Shown piece after piece: positions 17,402 to 26,192 of a stretch of 64,000 nucleotides of DNA. Source of the stretch: JARRQB01 sp965368585 (GTDB lineage Bacteria; Pseudomonadota; Gammaproteobacteria; Chromatiales; Chromatiaceae); NCBI GenBank assembly GCA_965368585.1, contig CBDUNM010000010.1, positions 1-64,000 on the forward strand. The letters are read 5' to 3'. The notes below the pieces were generated by a model. The model ran no database searches, had not been told where the DNA came from, and was given only the letters and a program-made list of their open reading frames with translations. A program made the translations under genes and the position numbers. Each line of letters starts with the position of its first letter. Positions within the stretch are counted from its first letter, which is position 1.

Positions 17402-17904
17402 GGCTTGGCGACGGATCTGATTCGATCGAGCATTGCCGTATCGTCCCAGTCGCGCTCACCGACGGCTTCTAACACGATGCGGCCGGACGGGTCGACGACA
17501 TAGGTCGTAGGTAAGCCGCGCACGCCCCATGCGGAGGAGGTGTCGGTGGTGGGATCCAGGGCGATGGGGAACTCCAGGTTCATTTTCTCCACATACCGGG
17601 CGACCGCCGGTTTGTTCTCGCCTACCGCGATGCCGATCAGCAGTATGTTTTCGTCCCGCAACGATTCCCAGGCGCGCTGTAAGGCGGGCATCTCTTTGCG
17701 GCACGGTGGACACCAGGTTGCCCAGAAGTTGACAATGACGGTCAAGCCTTTGACGTCGTTCCGTCCGAGCATTCCGCCGTCTAGCCGTTCGAGAGCGAGT
17801 TCGGGTGCGGTGCGGGGTGTAACCTCGGTCAAGCCGGCATCCGCCGCCATTATCGCCGCTGGGTAAGCCAGCCATATCAATAGAATTGCAACTGTCTCTC
17901 GCAT
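17398..17904 (-). CDS. TlpA/ResA-like thiol:disulfide oxidoreductase
   Basis: 168 residues. N-terminal signal sequence (ETVAILLIWLAYPAAIMAADA), then a thioredoxin fold with active site FWATWCPPCRKEMPAL at about 63-78 and the cis-proline loop GLPTTYVVD. Proteins of this type act in the periplasm to keep cysteines reduced, for example during cytochrome c maturation. No ccm genes are nearby, so the partner is unknown. It overlaps nfi by four bases. ATG start. Confidence 0.9.
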   Translation of the reverse strand: MRETVAILLIWLAYPAAIMAADAGLTEVTPRTAPELALERLDGGMLGRNDVKGLTVIVNFWATWCPPCRKEMPALQRAWESLRDENILLIGIAVGENKPAVARYVEKMNLEFPIALDPTTDTSSAWGVRGLPTTYVVDPSGRIVLEAVGERDWDDTAMLDRIRSVAKP

Positions 17905-18288
17905 CGATTTTTTACACTCGCGGTTGTCTGAGTCGTTCCAATGCTACCCTAGAGCGTCGATCGAACAACATTTTGACAGTGTGGTTCATTCTGTGCTTAG
18001 GCCTCACAGTAGACAATTTCCTTAATAATGACAATGAGTTGAGTTAAAAACACGGTTCGGCTGGACGACTCGGTTGTGCTACTATCGGGCGCTAGAGAAG
18101 GTGATTGGCACGATTCTTCCTTACCCGAAGCACCGCACGATCCTTGGCACCGATGACGACGGACTCCGATGGTGACGTTCTTCGGGATCGCTTCTGCTGT
18201 GACCGAGTTGAATACGTCCCGGCGTAACGAATTCGTACCGTTCGGTTCGAACGGGATTATCCCCTTGACCTATGGTAGGGAGACGGCG
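17905..18288. other. Intergenic region between divergent genes
   Basis: About 380 bp upstream of both the TlpA-like gene (minus) and the KamA-family gene (plus). The open frame of the KamA-family gene extends back to 18169, but the ATG at 18289 with its GGGAG site is the better start. No other element was recognised. Confidence 0.4.
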
Positions 18289-19707
18289 ATGAGCCAGAAT
18301 GTAGTGGTTCACGAACAACCAGTTTCTGAAGACGTCGATGTCCTGCAAGCGCGCCGTTTCAAAGTGTTTACGCAGCGCGATCTGGAGCGTATACCCCAGT
18401 TGCAGGATCTTTCGGCGGAAACCCGCTTCGCTATGCGGGCGGTCTCCACCGTACTGCCGTTTCGGGTCAACGAATACGTCGTCAATGAGTTGATCGACTG
18501 GAGTCGTGTTCCGGACGACCCGATTTATCAGCTCACCTTCCCCCAGCGCGATATGCTGAACCCCGATGACTACGAGACGGTGGCCGAGTTGCTCAATCGC
18601 GGGGCCGATAAAAGCGAAGTCCATGCGGCGGCGCACAAGATTCAGGAACACCTGAATCCCCACCCCGCAGGCCAGGTGGCGATGAACATGCCCCTGGACC
18701 GGGACGGCCATCGAATAGACGGTTTACAGCATAAGTACAAGGAAACGGTCTTGTTTTTCCCCAGCCAGGGGCAAACCTGTCACAGCTACTGTACTTTCTG
18801 CTTTCGCTGGGCGCAGTTTGTCGGCGATAAAGAGATGCGCATTGCCTCGTCGGAGGCCGAGCGCCTGCACGCCTATTTGCGTGATCACTTCGAGATTTCG
18901 GATTTGCTCGTTACCGGAGGCGATCCGATGGTGATGAAGACGCATCATCTGGCCGATTATCTCGAACCCTTGCTGAAACCCGAGTTCGACCATATCCAGA
19001 CCATTCGAATCGGGACCAAGGCGCTTACTTTCTGGCCGTACAGGTTCGTCACCGACAAGGACGCCGACGAACTGCTCGCGCTTCTGGCGCGATTGGCCGA
19101 CGCCGGCAAGCACGTGGCAGTAATGTCGCACTATAATCATTGGCGCGAACTGGATACCGAAATCGCCCGCGCTGCCATCGCCCGAGTTCGCAATACGGGC
19201 GCCGAGATCCGCAGCCAGGGGCCGTTGCTGGCGCATATCAATGACGACCCGGACGTCTGGGCCAGATTGTGGAAGACCCAGGTCAAGCTGGGTATCGTCC
19301 CCTATTACATGTTCGTGGAGCGAGATACCGGGGCACGCCGTTACTTCGAAGTACCTCTGGCGCGCGCCTGGGAGATCTATCGGGGTGCAATGCAGCAGTT
19401 GTCCGGATTGGGCCGCACCGCACGTGGACCCAGTATGAGCGCGGACGCCGGAAAAGTCGAAGTCCAGGGAGTCACGGAGATCCACGGCGAAAAGGTCTTC
19501 GTGCTGCGATTCATCCAGGGACGCAACCCGGACTGGGTACAGCGACCGTTTTTCGCCAAGTACGATGAAAACGCAACTTGGCTGAATGACCTCAAGCCTG
19601 CGTTTGGCGAGACGGAATTTTTTTTCGAACAAGCGTTCCATGAAATGCAGGCGAAGCGAGGTGTGATCAACGCGTCGATTACAACCGAACCAAAAGGCAT
19701 TCAGTAG
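18289..19707 (+). CDS. KamA-family radical SAM protein (lysine 2,3-aminomutase-like)
   Basis: 472 residues from ATG 18289, with GGGAG about 6 nt upstream. The radical SAM cluster motif is CHSYCTFC (Cys164, 168, 171), followed by the SAM-binding GGDPM near 210-214. A lysine in the C-terminal part (SADAGKVEV, Lys389) corresponds to the PLP-binding lysine of lysine 2,3-aminomutase, so PLP use is plausible. True KamA converts lysine to beta-lysine. This protein is longer at the N-terminus and may act on another substrate. No epmA or efp gene is adjacent, which argues against EpmB. The decayed gene behind it starts directly after the stop. Confidence 0.88.
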   Translation: MSQNVVVHEQPVSEDVDVLQARRFKVFTQRDLERIPQLQDLSAETRFAMRAVSTVLPFRVNEYVVNELIDWSRVPDDPIYQLTFPQRDMLNPDDYETVAELLNRGADKSEVHAAAHKIQEHLNPHPAGQVAMNMPLDRDGHRIDGLQHKYKETVLFFPSQGQTCHSYCTFCFRWAQFVGDKEMRIASSEAERLHAYLRDHFEISDLLVTGGDPMVMKTHHLADYLEPLLKPEFDHIQTIRIGTKALTFWPYRFVTDKDADELLALLARLADAGKHVAVMSHYNHWRELDTEIARAAIARVRNTGAEIRSQGPLLAHINDDPDVWARLWKTQVKLGIVPYYMFVERDTGARRYFEVPLARAWEIYRGAMQQLSGLGRTARGPSMSADAGKVEVQGVTEIHGEKVFVLRFIQGRNPDWVQRPFFAKYDENATWLNDLKPAFGETEFFFEQAFHEMQAKRGVINASITTEPKGIQ

Positions 19708-19708
19708 A

Positions 19709-20361
19709 TCGGTACGCCGGCCTCATAGATCCGGGCGGCGAGTTGACATACTCGCGCCTGTTCATGGTTATCAGCGACTACATGAACGCCGAGGTCCCCG
19801 ACTACGTAAGCGCATCGCATCACGTCCGGACATCGTCGCGTCGCTGAACAAACGGCTGGTGAGATCCAACTGCCGGGTCGTGGTTCCCACACTTTGGGAG
19901 CGCTGTATTCCGCATTTTACGCGGCCAGGCGAACTCTCAGGGTCGCGTCGTCACGATTTCGGACAAAGGCCGCAATCTCGGTTGGGCAACATCCAACTGC
20001 AGGCATTACCCACGCATTTTCTCCACGCGGAAGGCAACGACCAGTTTTATGATTCTAAGAGTAAGGTCCTTTTCTCCTGCGATTTGGGGTCAATCTGCCG
20101 CCGGCGGAGAAACTGTGTCAACCGGTCAGGCGGCACAGCAAAATCATGCCGCACATGGGCGGTTTTCATAAGCGCTGCATGAAAGGCAGCCGCGTATGCC
20201 GTTTCTGGGCAAACATGGTGCGCAATCCCGATATCAGCATGAACGAACCGCAGCACCGACATGCCTTGCCCGGCAAGGCCGTTGGCGAGTTAATCTGGTG
20301 GAACGAGGGACCGGCGTGCGGCAACGATCTGCTGATGCAGAACGACTATCGCATTGCATAG
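19709..20361 (+). pseudogene. Decayed ODP-type (oxygen-binding di-iron) metallo-hydrolase
   Basis: Fragments in several frames of the plus strand match one family in order: LIDPGGELTYSRLFMVISDY, PDIVASLNKRLV and VVVPTLWERCIPHFTRPGE, GRVVTISDKGRNL, LQALPTHFLHAEGNDQFYD followed by SKSKVLFSCDLGS, then MGGFHKRCMKGSR, VCRFWANMVRNPDISM and GKAVGELIWWNEG, ending DYRIA at 20361. These are the blocks of flavodiiron-like metallo-beta-lactamase (ODP) proteins, which bind a di-iron centre. At least four frame changes are needed to join them and the N-terminus is missing. No intact product is possible. It begins two bases after the KamA-family stop. Family call is from memory of conserved blocks. Confidence 0.78.
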
Positions 20362-20450
20362 ACACCTTTCGGCAATCAAGTCGCTGAGGCGCGTCTGACC
20401 GCAATCCCATTCAGTTGCGCTAAAACGTGACGAGCTTAAAATGCAGAACA

Positions 20451-21722
20451 CTAAACGCCTAACGAGTCATCCCCCTGAATGACTTTTTGGTGGGCGTTTT
20501 TAAGCATATCGTCGATGCTGTTTTGTGACAGCAAGTCCAGACCGAGTCTGTGCGCTGCCGGGATCATGCCGACTGCCGGTAGACCTTTGCGACCCATGTC
20601 ATTGTGGGTCATTAGCTGTGCTACCAGCACGAGGTCCGCGTAGTCGGCTTTGGTGCGACCGGTTTCACGCCACCAATTGCCGGCAACCCCGGCCGCTACC
20701 GCCAGTTCCGATGGCAAGGGCCAGCGACCCAGCAACATACGCCCGGCATCGGCGCTCTGAGCCTGAACACATCTGTCCAAGGCCTCCAAGTCGCTTTCCA
20801 TCTTCGAATGGCGGTCCGCGTACGACAATATCGCTGCTTCGCCGATGCCTTGGGTCAGTCCGATCAAGGCGGCGAAATGCGGATCGAAATCATCGGTCAT
20901 CTCGGCAATCATGCGGCTCAGCGCGGCAACCATCAGGCTGCGTTCGCGCCATTCGTGCATACGATAGTTGAGTGCTGCATTGTCTGGCCGGAAGCTTTCC
21001 AGCAGGGCACATTGAACCAGCAGTCGATGCGTTCCGGCGCAGCCCAGCCGTTCCGCCGCGATGGCGCAGCTGCGCGCGATCGTGGCTCCCACCGGCGGCG
21101 TACTGGCCGCGCGCAGTGCCTTGAGTGCCAGCACCGGATCAAGCATCAGCAAGTCACCGACGCGAATGGGGCTCTCATCCATGTCGGCAACGATACGGCC
21201 GATGTTGCGGGCCACGCGCGGGAGAGACCGCAATACCAGCCGATTGCGATTCAAATCGTCGTACAAACGGAACAGTAGTCCGTTCTCGCCTCGGGCGCTC
21301 TCTTCGTCGACCGTACCGCTGCCGACTTCATGCACCGAGTAGCCCCCTTCGATCGACTCGATATCGACCGAAGTCAAAAACTCGTCCAGCAGGTCGTCGC
21401 TTATTTGCAGATAGCGCACCGGACCGGCGGCCAGTGCGCGCCAGCGTGTCGGACGCAGACGACACAACGGGTTGCGCGCGGCCGGGTCTTTGTGATTGAT
21501 TATGCGGATATGGCCGTCGTGCGCTTCGAGCCGAACCTTGCCGTCCAGCAGAAAAATCGTAATCGGATCGCGACTGTCCAACTCCACCAGTGCCGTTCCC
21601 GATTCCGCTTCATGGACTTCAATTTGCTGCGCCAGTTCCGCGAGGCGATTCGGGTCGACTTGCGACAGGCGATCGAAACGGCGTAAAGCCCCAACGTCAG
21701 GGTGCCCTGAGGCTCGGCGCAT
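20451..21722 (-). CDS. HDOD-domain protein with cNMP-binding-like N-terminus (paralogue A, degenerate)
   Basis: 423 residues. The N-terminal 120 residues resemble a cyclic-nucleotide-binding beta-roll (TIFLLDGKVRLEAHDGHIRIINHKDP). The C-terminal 250 form an HDOD domain: LRSLPRVARNIGRIVADMDESPIRVGDLLMLDPVLALKALRAAS and later LTQGIGEAAILSY. Where the domain usually keeps His-Asp, this copy has Gln-Gly (LTQGIGE). HDOD proteins signal in regulation of motility, secretion or the cell cycle and have no known catalysis. The neighbour at 22228-23472 is a paralogue with the same architecture. ATG start. Confidence 0.85.
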   Translation of the reverse strand: MRRASGHPDVGALRRFDRLSQVDPNRLAELAQQIEVHEAESGTALVELDSRDPITIFLLDGKVRLEAHDGHIRIINHKDPAARNPLCRLRPTRWRALAAGPVRYLQISDDLLDEFLTSVDIESIEGGYSVHEVGSGTVDEESARGENGLLFRLYDDLNRNRLVLRSLPRVARNIGRIVADMDESPIRVGDLLMLDPVLALKALRAASTPPVGATIARSCAIAAERLGCAGTHRLLVQCALLESFRPDNAALNYRMHEWRERSLMVAALSRMIAEMTDDFDPHFAALIGLTQGIGEAAILSYADRHSKMESDLEALDRCVQAQSADAGRMLLGRWPLPSELAVAAGVAGNWWRETGRTKADYADLVLVAQLMTHNDMGRKGLPAVGMIPAAHRLGLDLLSQNSIDDMLKNAHQKVIQGDDSLGV

Positions 21723-22227
21723 CCTATAGTCCCCTCTTAAGACATCACGGTGGCTCCCCGGTCAGGGGATCAAAACGGCGGTCGAGGCTCCGACCGTAGC
21801 TGCGATGATAACGGATTCACTCGTCATGTAAACGGCAACTTCGCCCGCCCAACCCCAGGTAATACGGACTTTTTTTAGTTCATATGCTGGATTCGCTACG
21901 CTCTGTACATATGCCATAAAGCGTAACGGATCGTTGTGACGCACGTCTTACTATTGCGTTGATCGTATGGGATGGACAGCGGTTCGAATGCGTTGCGCCC
22001 GGTACAACGCATTGCTTATCAGCATCACTCGGATACGCCGCTTCAGGGCCAGTGATGCAACATGCAGGCTAGACCCGCAAATTGTACGAAGGCAGACGCG
22101 AATACCGACGCTAGACTTTATGTCCGGTCTGATTGCGCCGTCGTCTGCCGGGCTCACCCAGCCCTTAGGAGTTGAACGAGGAGCACGGGGACAGCTCCTG
22201 CAAGCGATCGGCGCAGAATGTCGGGTG
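21723..22227. other. Intergenic stretch between the two HDOD genes
   Basis: About 500 bp with no recognisable gene. It holds a perfect 9-bp inverted repeat at 21987-22013. A promoter for paralogue A is expected close to 21722. Confidence 0.5.
21987..22013. repeat. Stem-loop between HDOD genes
   Basis: AATGCGTTG at 21987-21995 and CAACGCATT at 22005-22013 form a perfect 9-bp stem with a 9-nt loop. It lies 215 bp past the stop of paralogue B with no T-run, so its role is unclear. Confidence 0.35.
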
Positions 22228-23472
22228 TCAGCCGAGCAGTTGCTCAGTTTCTTGGATCTCGTTGCGGGCGTGCACCAGTAACTCGACAGCGGCGTCATGT
22301 CCCCAGGTCTCTAGACCTAGTCGACGAAAGGCCGAGATCTGCTCCGCTTCGGGCGCCCGATCCCGCCGCTGCGTGTCAACAAAGGCGTGATACTGGGCAA
22401 CCTGAACCAGGTCGATATAGTCGGCTGGTGTCGTCGTACTGCGCTGCCAGTCCTCCGCGTGGCGCGCGACATCGGGCAGCGGCTCGGGCAGTTTCCAATA
22501 GGTCAGAAGTTTTTCGCCGATTGGGCCGCGCAGGCGTTGCGCGATCGCCTCCAACTCCACGGCCGGTGTGTTCTCGTCGATCAGCGGTTCGATATAGGCG
22601 ACGATCGCGATTTCGCCGATGTCGTGCGCCAGGCCGGCAAGCAGCGCGAAATCCGGATCGAACTTTCCCGCCCGCTTAGCCAGTACCTGACTTAAAGCGG
22701 CGACCAAGCGACTGTGTTCCCACAACTTTTTCATGTGATTCCGTAAAGTTGTGTTTCGGGTGCGGAAGAGCTCTCTGAGGGTAAGCGCCACGACCAGTTT
22801 GTGGGTCGTGTTCAGGCCCAGGCGCACCACGGCGTCTTCCAGCGACTTGGTTGCCGCGCGCCCGGCAAAGCGTGCACTGTTGGCGGTCCTAAGTAGCTTT
22901 GTAGCGATCGCCGGATCGGCCTCGATAGCCTTCGCAACAGTGCCGGCGGTGGCGTTTTCGTCGCTGACGGCTTCGCCAACGCGAATCGCGATTTCCGGCA
23001 GACTTGGCAGGAACAGCTTTTCTTGCTCGAGATCCGCCTCGATATCGGCCGTGAGCTGGAACTCCAGCTCCATCTCTTCCTGCGAGGCCTCTTCCAGGAC
23101 TTCGTAGCCTAGCAGGGCGAGATCGCGCACGGCCTTGTCCACTCGGTTCAGCAATTCGGTATCGACCCGTAAGAAACTGACCGGCGTGGCTGCGGTCACG
23201 TCATAGTGAGCGGGCCGGAGACGCGCCACGGGGTCGTTTGCCGATGGATCGGTGTGATTGACGTACATCACGCTGCCGTCGGCTGCGGTCAACCGCAGGC
23301 ATCCTTCCAGCAGATAGATGGTCGATGTGTCCGTGCTGCCCTTCTCCAGCAGGCGTGTTCCCTTGCCAGCGTTGGAGACGACTACGTCTTGCGCGATCTT
23401 CGTGAGTTGTTCGGTGTCGAGATCCTTAAACGCAGTTAACTGGCTCAAGGTGGTTACAGATGGATGGTTCAA
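22228..23472 (-). CDS. HDOD-domain protein with cNMP-binding-like N-terminus (paralogue B)
   Basis: 414 residues. Same layout as paralogue A: N-terminal beta-roll (TIYLLEGCLRLTAADGSVMYVNHTDPSA), a connecting helix rich in Glu (EEASQEEMELEF), then HDOD (FLPSLPEIAIRVGEAVSDENATAG) and the core LLAGLAHDIGEIAIVAY, which keeps His-Asp. The two proteins share spaced motifs such as NH-DP-A-P-RLRP, so they arose by tandem duplication. The start is probably TTG at 23472, since no in-frame ATG precedes the conserved domain. No catalytic role is known for HDOD proteins. Confidence 0.86.
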   Translation of the reverse strand: MNHPSVTTLSQLTAFKDLDTEQLTKIAQDVVVSNAGKGTRLLEKGSTDTSTIYLLEGCLRLTAADGSVMYVNHTDPSANDPVARLRPAHYDVTAATPVSFLRVDTELLNRVDKAVRDLALLGYEVLEEASQEEMELEFQLTADIEADLEQEKLFLPSLPEIAIRVGEAVSDENATAGTVAKAIEADPAIATKLLRTANSARFAGRAATKSLEDAVVRLGLNTTHKLVVALTLRELFRTRNTTLRNHMKKLWEHSRLVAALSQVLAKRAGKFDPDFALLAGLAHDIGEIAIVAYIEPLIDENTPAVELEAIAQRLRGPIGEKLLTYWKLPEPLPDVARHAEDWQRSTTTPADYIDLVQVAQYHAFVDTQRRDRAPEAEQISAFRRLGLETWGHDAAVELLVHARNEIQETEQLLG

Positions 23473-23570
23473 AACGCATTATTCACTGGCTGTTCGGGAT
23501 GAATTGCGTATCGGCGTGGATCACAAAGACTTGAAGCAGCGGGCGTGACGTGCAACCGGTCCCGGACACG

Positions 23571-23597
23571 AAAAAACCCGCCGGTAGCGGGTCTTTT
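23571..23597 (-). terminator. Rho-independent terminator
   Basis: ACCCGC-CGGTA-GCGGGT stem-loop flanked by AAAAAA on the left and CTTTT on the right. Read on the minus strand it ends in a T-run and lies 20 bp past the stop of the small gene at 23617. It may act in both directions. Confidence 0.85.
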
Positions 23598-23616
23598 AGG
23601 GCAACCACTCAGCTTT

Positions 23617-23844
23617 TCAGAGCGCGCTGGATCCCACTATCTTATGGGATATTTCAACAACTTTCATCGCTTTTTCCATATATGTCTGTCGATAATCCTT
23701 CAACAACCCCTGCTGCGAAAAATAGTAGTCTTTGCCCGAGATCCCGTGCTGGTGTTCATAGTCGATAAACTGTTTTTGCAGGTCGATCATTTCGTCGATC
23801 AACTTCGCTTTTTCGGCCTTGAGGCTTGCGATATCGTCGCTCAT
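23617..23844 (-). CDS. Small conserved hypothetical protein, 75 residues
   Basis: Start ATG 23844 with AGGAGA upstream; earlier in-frame starts lack a ribosome site. The protein is helical and charged: SDDIASLKAEKAKLIDEMIDLQKQFIDYEHQHG (likely coiled coil), then a short DYYFSQQGLLKDYRQTYMEKAMKVVEISHKI helix. No signal peptide or membrane segment. It looks like a YdcH-type small cytoplasmic protein, but I do not recognise a named family. It has its own terminator, so it is probably a single-gene unit. Confidence 0.75.
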   Translation of the reverse strand: MSDDIASLKAEKAKLIDEMIDLQKQFIDYEHQHGISGKDYYFSQQGLLKDYRQTYMEKAMKVVEISHKIVGSSAL

Positions 23845-24078
23845 TAGCGTCTCCTGGTTCGTACGGCTTGCAATGACCGCACGCAGTAAGTGCGGATTTA
23901 CTAATATAACATCACGCACAGAGCGGACTCCAGCCATAAGCGCTATCCCGAATGGGATAGGCGCGGGCCTTTTCGGAGATAGCCATCAATTGTCGGTAAC
24001 CTCATTGCCAGACTGGCGTGTGGCAGTAAGCGACCTTCCGTCGACTCCAGTTATCACGCGCCAGAGTGCCGAATCTGG

Positions 24079-25050
24079 TCAACAACCGCAATCCACGGCC
24101 GGCCTTGGTGAGTTGAGCGTCAGGGCGCCGGTGAGTTGCGTAACGCCCTCGAGTTGGTGACGCTTCAGATAGTCGCTGATGCCCTGGTTGATCTTGGGTA
24201 ACACCAGCGGGTCGTAGAACAGCGCCGTACCGATGCCAACGGCGTTCGCCCCCGCCAGCAGAAACTCGATCGCGTCTTCCGCTGTAACCACGCCGCCTTG
24301 GCCGATGATCGGAATGCCGTGCGGTCGCGTGACCTGATAGACTTGGTGAACCTTGAGCAGCGCGATCGGTTTGATCGCCGGACCGGACAGACCTCCCTGG
24401 TTGTTGCCTATGTGGGGCGTACGGCTTTCGATATCGATCGCCATTCCCATCAAGGTGTTGATCACCGCGAACGCATCCGAACCGGCTTCGATACAGCGGC
24501 GGGCATTTTCGGCGATGTCGGTCTGATTCGGTGACAGTTTGGTGATCAAGGGCTTGTCGGTAGCCTTGCGGCAGATTTCCACCACGCGCGCCGACATAGT
24601 CGGATCGTTGCCGAAGGCGACGCCGCCTTCCTTGACGTTCGGGCAGGAAATATTGATTTCGATGGCGTCTATCGGCGAGTCATCGAAGCGGCGCGTGACC
24701 TCGAAATATTCCTCGACCGTCGAACCCGATACGTTGGCGATAAAGCGGGTTTCGGAGAAATCCAGCTTTGGCAGGATGTCGTCCACGACTCGGTCTACCC
24801 CCGGATTCTGCAAGCCGATAGCGTTCAGCATCCCTTCCGGCGTCTCGTAAACGCGGTGGGGCGGATTTCCCAAGCGGGCTTGACCGGTGGTGCCCTTGAG
24901 GCAGACAGCGCCCGCGTCCCGGTTGGAGAAACCGTGCACACGCGTGTACTCTTCACCGAAACCGACGCAACCAGACAACAGCACTAGCGGCGTTGCGAAG
25001 TCCATGCCGCAAAAATCGACCGCGAGTCTGCGGTTCGGAGCCTTGCTCAT
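24079..25050 (-). CDS. pyrD: Dihydroorotate dehydrogenase, class 1 (PyrD, 1B-like)
   Basis: 323 residues from ATG 25050 (GGAAGG site); a start at 25068 is also possible. It oxidises dihydroorotate to orotate in pyrimidine synthesis using FMN. Visible are LKGTTGQARLGNPPHRVYETPEG, the catalytic cysteine in INISCPNVKEGG, the lysine in ITKLSPN, and FMN phosphate-binding GGVVTAEDA and GANAVGIGTA. A catalytic Cys rather than Ser marks class 1, which is soluble. Class 1B enzymes pair with PyrK, but no pyrK is seen here. Divergent from trmL with 26 bp between the two start codons. Confidence 0.93.
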   Translation of the reverse strand: MSKAPNRRLAVDFCGMDFATPLVLLSGCVGFGEEYTRVHGFSNRDAGAVCLKGTTGQARLGNPPHRVYETPEGMLNAIGLQNPGVDRVVDDILPKLDFSETRFIANVSGSTVEEYFEVTRRFDDSPIDAIEINISCPNVKEGGVAFGNDPTMSARVVEICRKATDKPLITKLSPNQTDIAENARRCIEAGSDAFAVINTLMGMAIDIESRTPHIGNNQGGLSGPAIKPIALLKVHQVYQVTRPHGIPIIGQGGVVTAEDAIEFLLAGANAVGIGTALFYDPLVLPKINQGISDYLKRHQLEGVTQLTGALTLNSPRPAVDCGC

Positions 25051-25076
25051 GCTACCTTCCGAAAACATGATATCCC

Positions 25077-25544
25077 GTGTTTCACGTCGTTCTCTATCAG
25101 CCTGAAATCCCGCCGAATACGGGTAATATTATACGCTTGTGCGCTAACACCGGCAGTTGCTTGCACCTAATCGAGCCATTGTCGTTCGAGCTTGACGATA
25201 AGCGCTTGCGGCGCGCCGGTCTCGATTATCATGAATTTGCCGATCTCCAGGTACACAAATCGCTGGAGCTTTGCCTCGAGTCACATGACAGGCGTCGCGT
25301 TTATGCCTTGAGCACCCGCGCGACGACGCCTGTGTACGAACATCGTTTCCACCCGGGCGACGTGCTGCTGTTCGGTCCGGAAACCCGGGGTCTGCCGCAG
25401 CGGCTACTGGATGCCCTGCCGCCGGAGCAATGTCTCCGGTTGCCGATGCGACCGGCACAGCGCAGCTTGAATCTGTCCAACACCGTGGCGGTTGTCGTCT
25501 ACGAAGCGTGGCGCCAGATCGGGTTCGAGGGTGCGTCTCGATGA
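25077..25544 (+). CDS. trmL: tRNA (cytidine/uridine-34 2'-O)-methyltransferase TrmL
   Basis: 155 residues, typical of this SPOUT enzyme, which methylates the wobble ribose of tRNA-Leu isoacceptors. The trefoil-knot signature motifs are all present: QPEIPPNTGNIIRLCANTG (motif 1), LLFGPETRGLP (motif 2) and LNLSNTVAVVVYEAWRQ (motif 3). The start is GTG at 25077, because the nearby ATG at 25066 is out of frame. Divergent from pyrD. Confidence 0.95.
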   Translation: MFHVVLYQPEIPPNTGNIIRLCANTGSCLHLIEPLSFELDDKRLRRAGLDYHEFADLQVHKSLELCLESHDRRRVYALSTRATTPVYEHRFHPGDVLLFGPETRGLPQRLLDALPPEQCLRLPMRPAQRSLNLSNTVAVVVYEAWRQIGFEGASR

Positions 25545-26192
25545 GGGTAACCAGACCGCCGGTGGCGCTGCGCGGTCGCGCAATAATCATTAGGAAGAGA
25601 CTCGGGCGGCAAGCGGGCTGGGCAGTTTGCCTCAAGGGGCGCCGCGAACCCTTCTCTGGGGGCTCGCGACAAATTCCTTGATGTCGACACCCTTGGAACC
25701 AACCGTCCAGGACCCTGCAACTAAAAAAACCGCAGTTGATCGCTTCGAGTAATACCCAACACATTGATCTATCGAAGATTATGAGCTGCACCACGATTCA
25801 CTCATGGGGTGAACACCACTACGCCACCAGAGCATGTCCCGCACGGTGCCTGGCGGCGTTTTAACTCGTTGGAATAGCGCGACTATTACTCCGGGCATCC
25901 TGCCACTCGCCCTCCGGTCCAGCTATCGGTGTTCAAATCACTCCATGCGTTTTAGTCCGCCTCGTCATGCCTTGCCGAACACCAAGCGGAACACACCCTG
26001 GAGGCCGTCCAACTGCGGTTTTTAAGTTCAACCGGTATACGATAAATCAATGAGTTAGCGGATATTTGACGAGATGTCTTCACCCCAACGAGCGCTGCGC
26101 TGTTGCGCGACGCACACTGGCGCGGCAATGCGAATCGGATAACGGGCCGGTCGCGGGATGTTTCGGTTCACGGACGTCGACGGCCTCGCGCC
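25545..26192. other. Gene-free stretch with a long-range inverted repeat
   Basis: About 650 bp between trmL and the 3' end of gpsA. No coding remnant was recognised in six frames. A perfect 14-bp inverted repeat brackets 25725-26023. Confidence 0.5.
25725..26023. repeat. 14-bp inverted repeat bracketing about 300 bp
   Basis: AAAAACCGCAGTTG at 25725-25738 and its exact complement CAACTGCGGTTTTT at 26010-26023. Similarity extends outward for several bases with one indel. It could be the ends of a small decayed mobile element or two copies of a terminator-like segment. No transposase remnant was seen between them. Confidence 0.45.

Noticed and set aside
18244..18252. GGTTCGAAC, a T-arm-like string
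   Set aside because: No acceptor, anticodon or D stem can be built around it, so it is not a tRNA. No other tRNA was seen.
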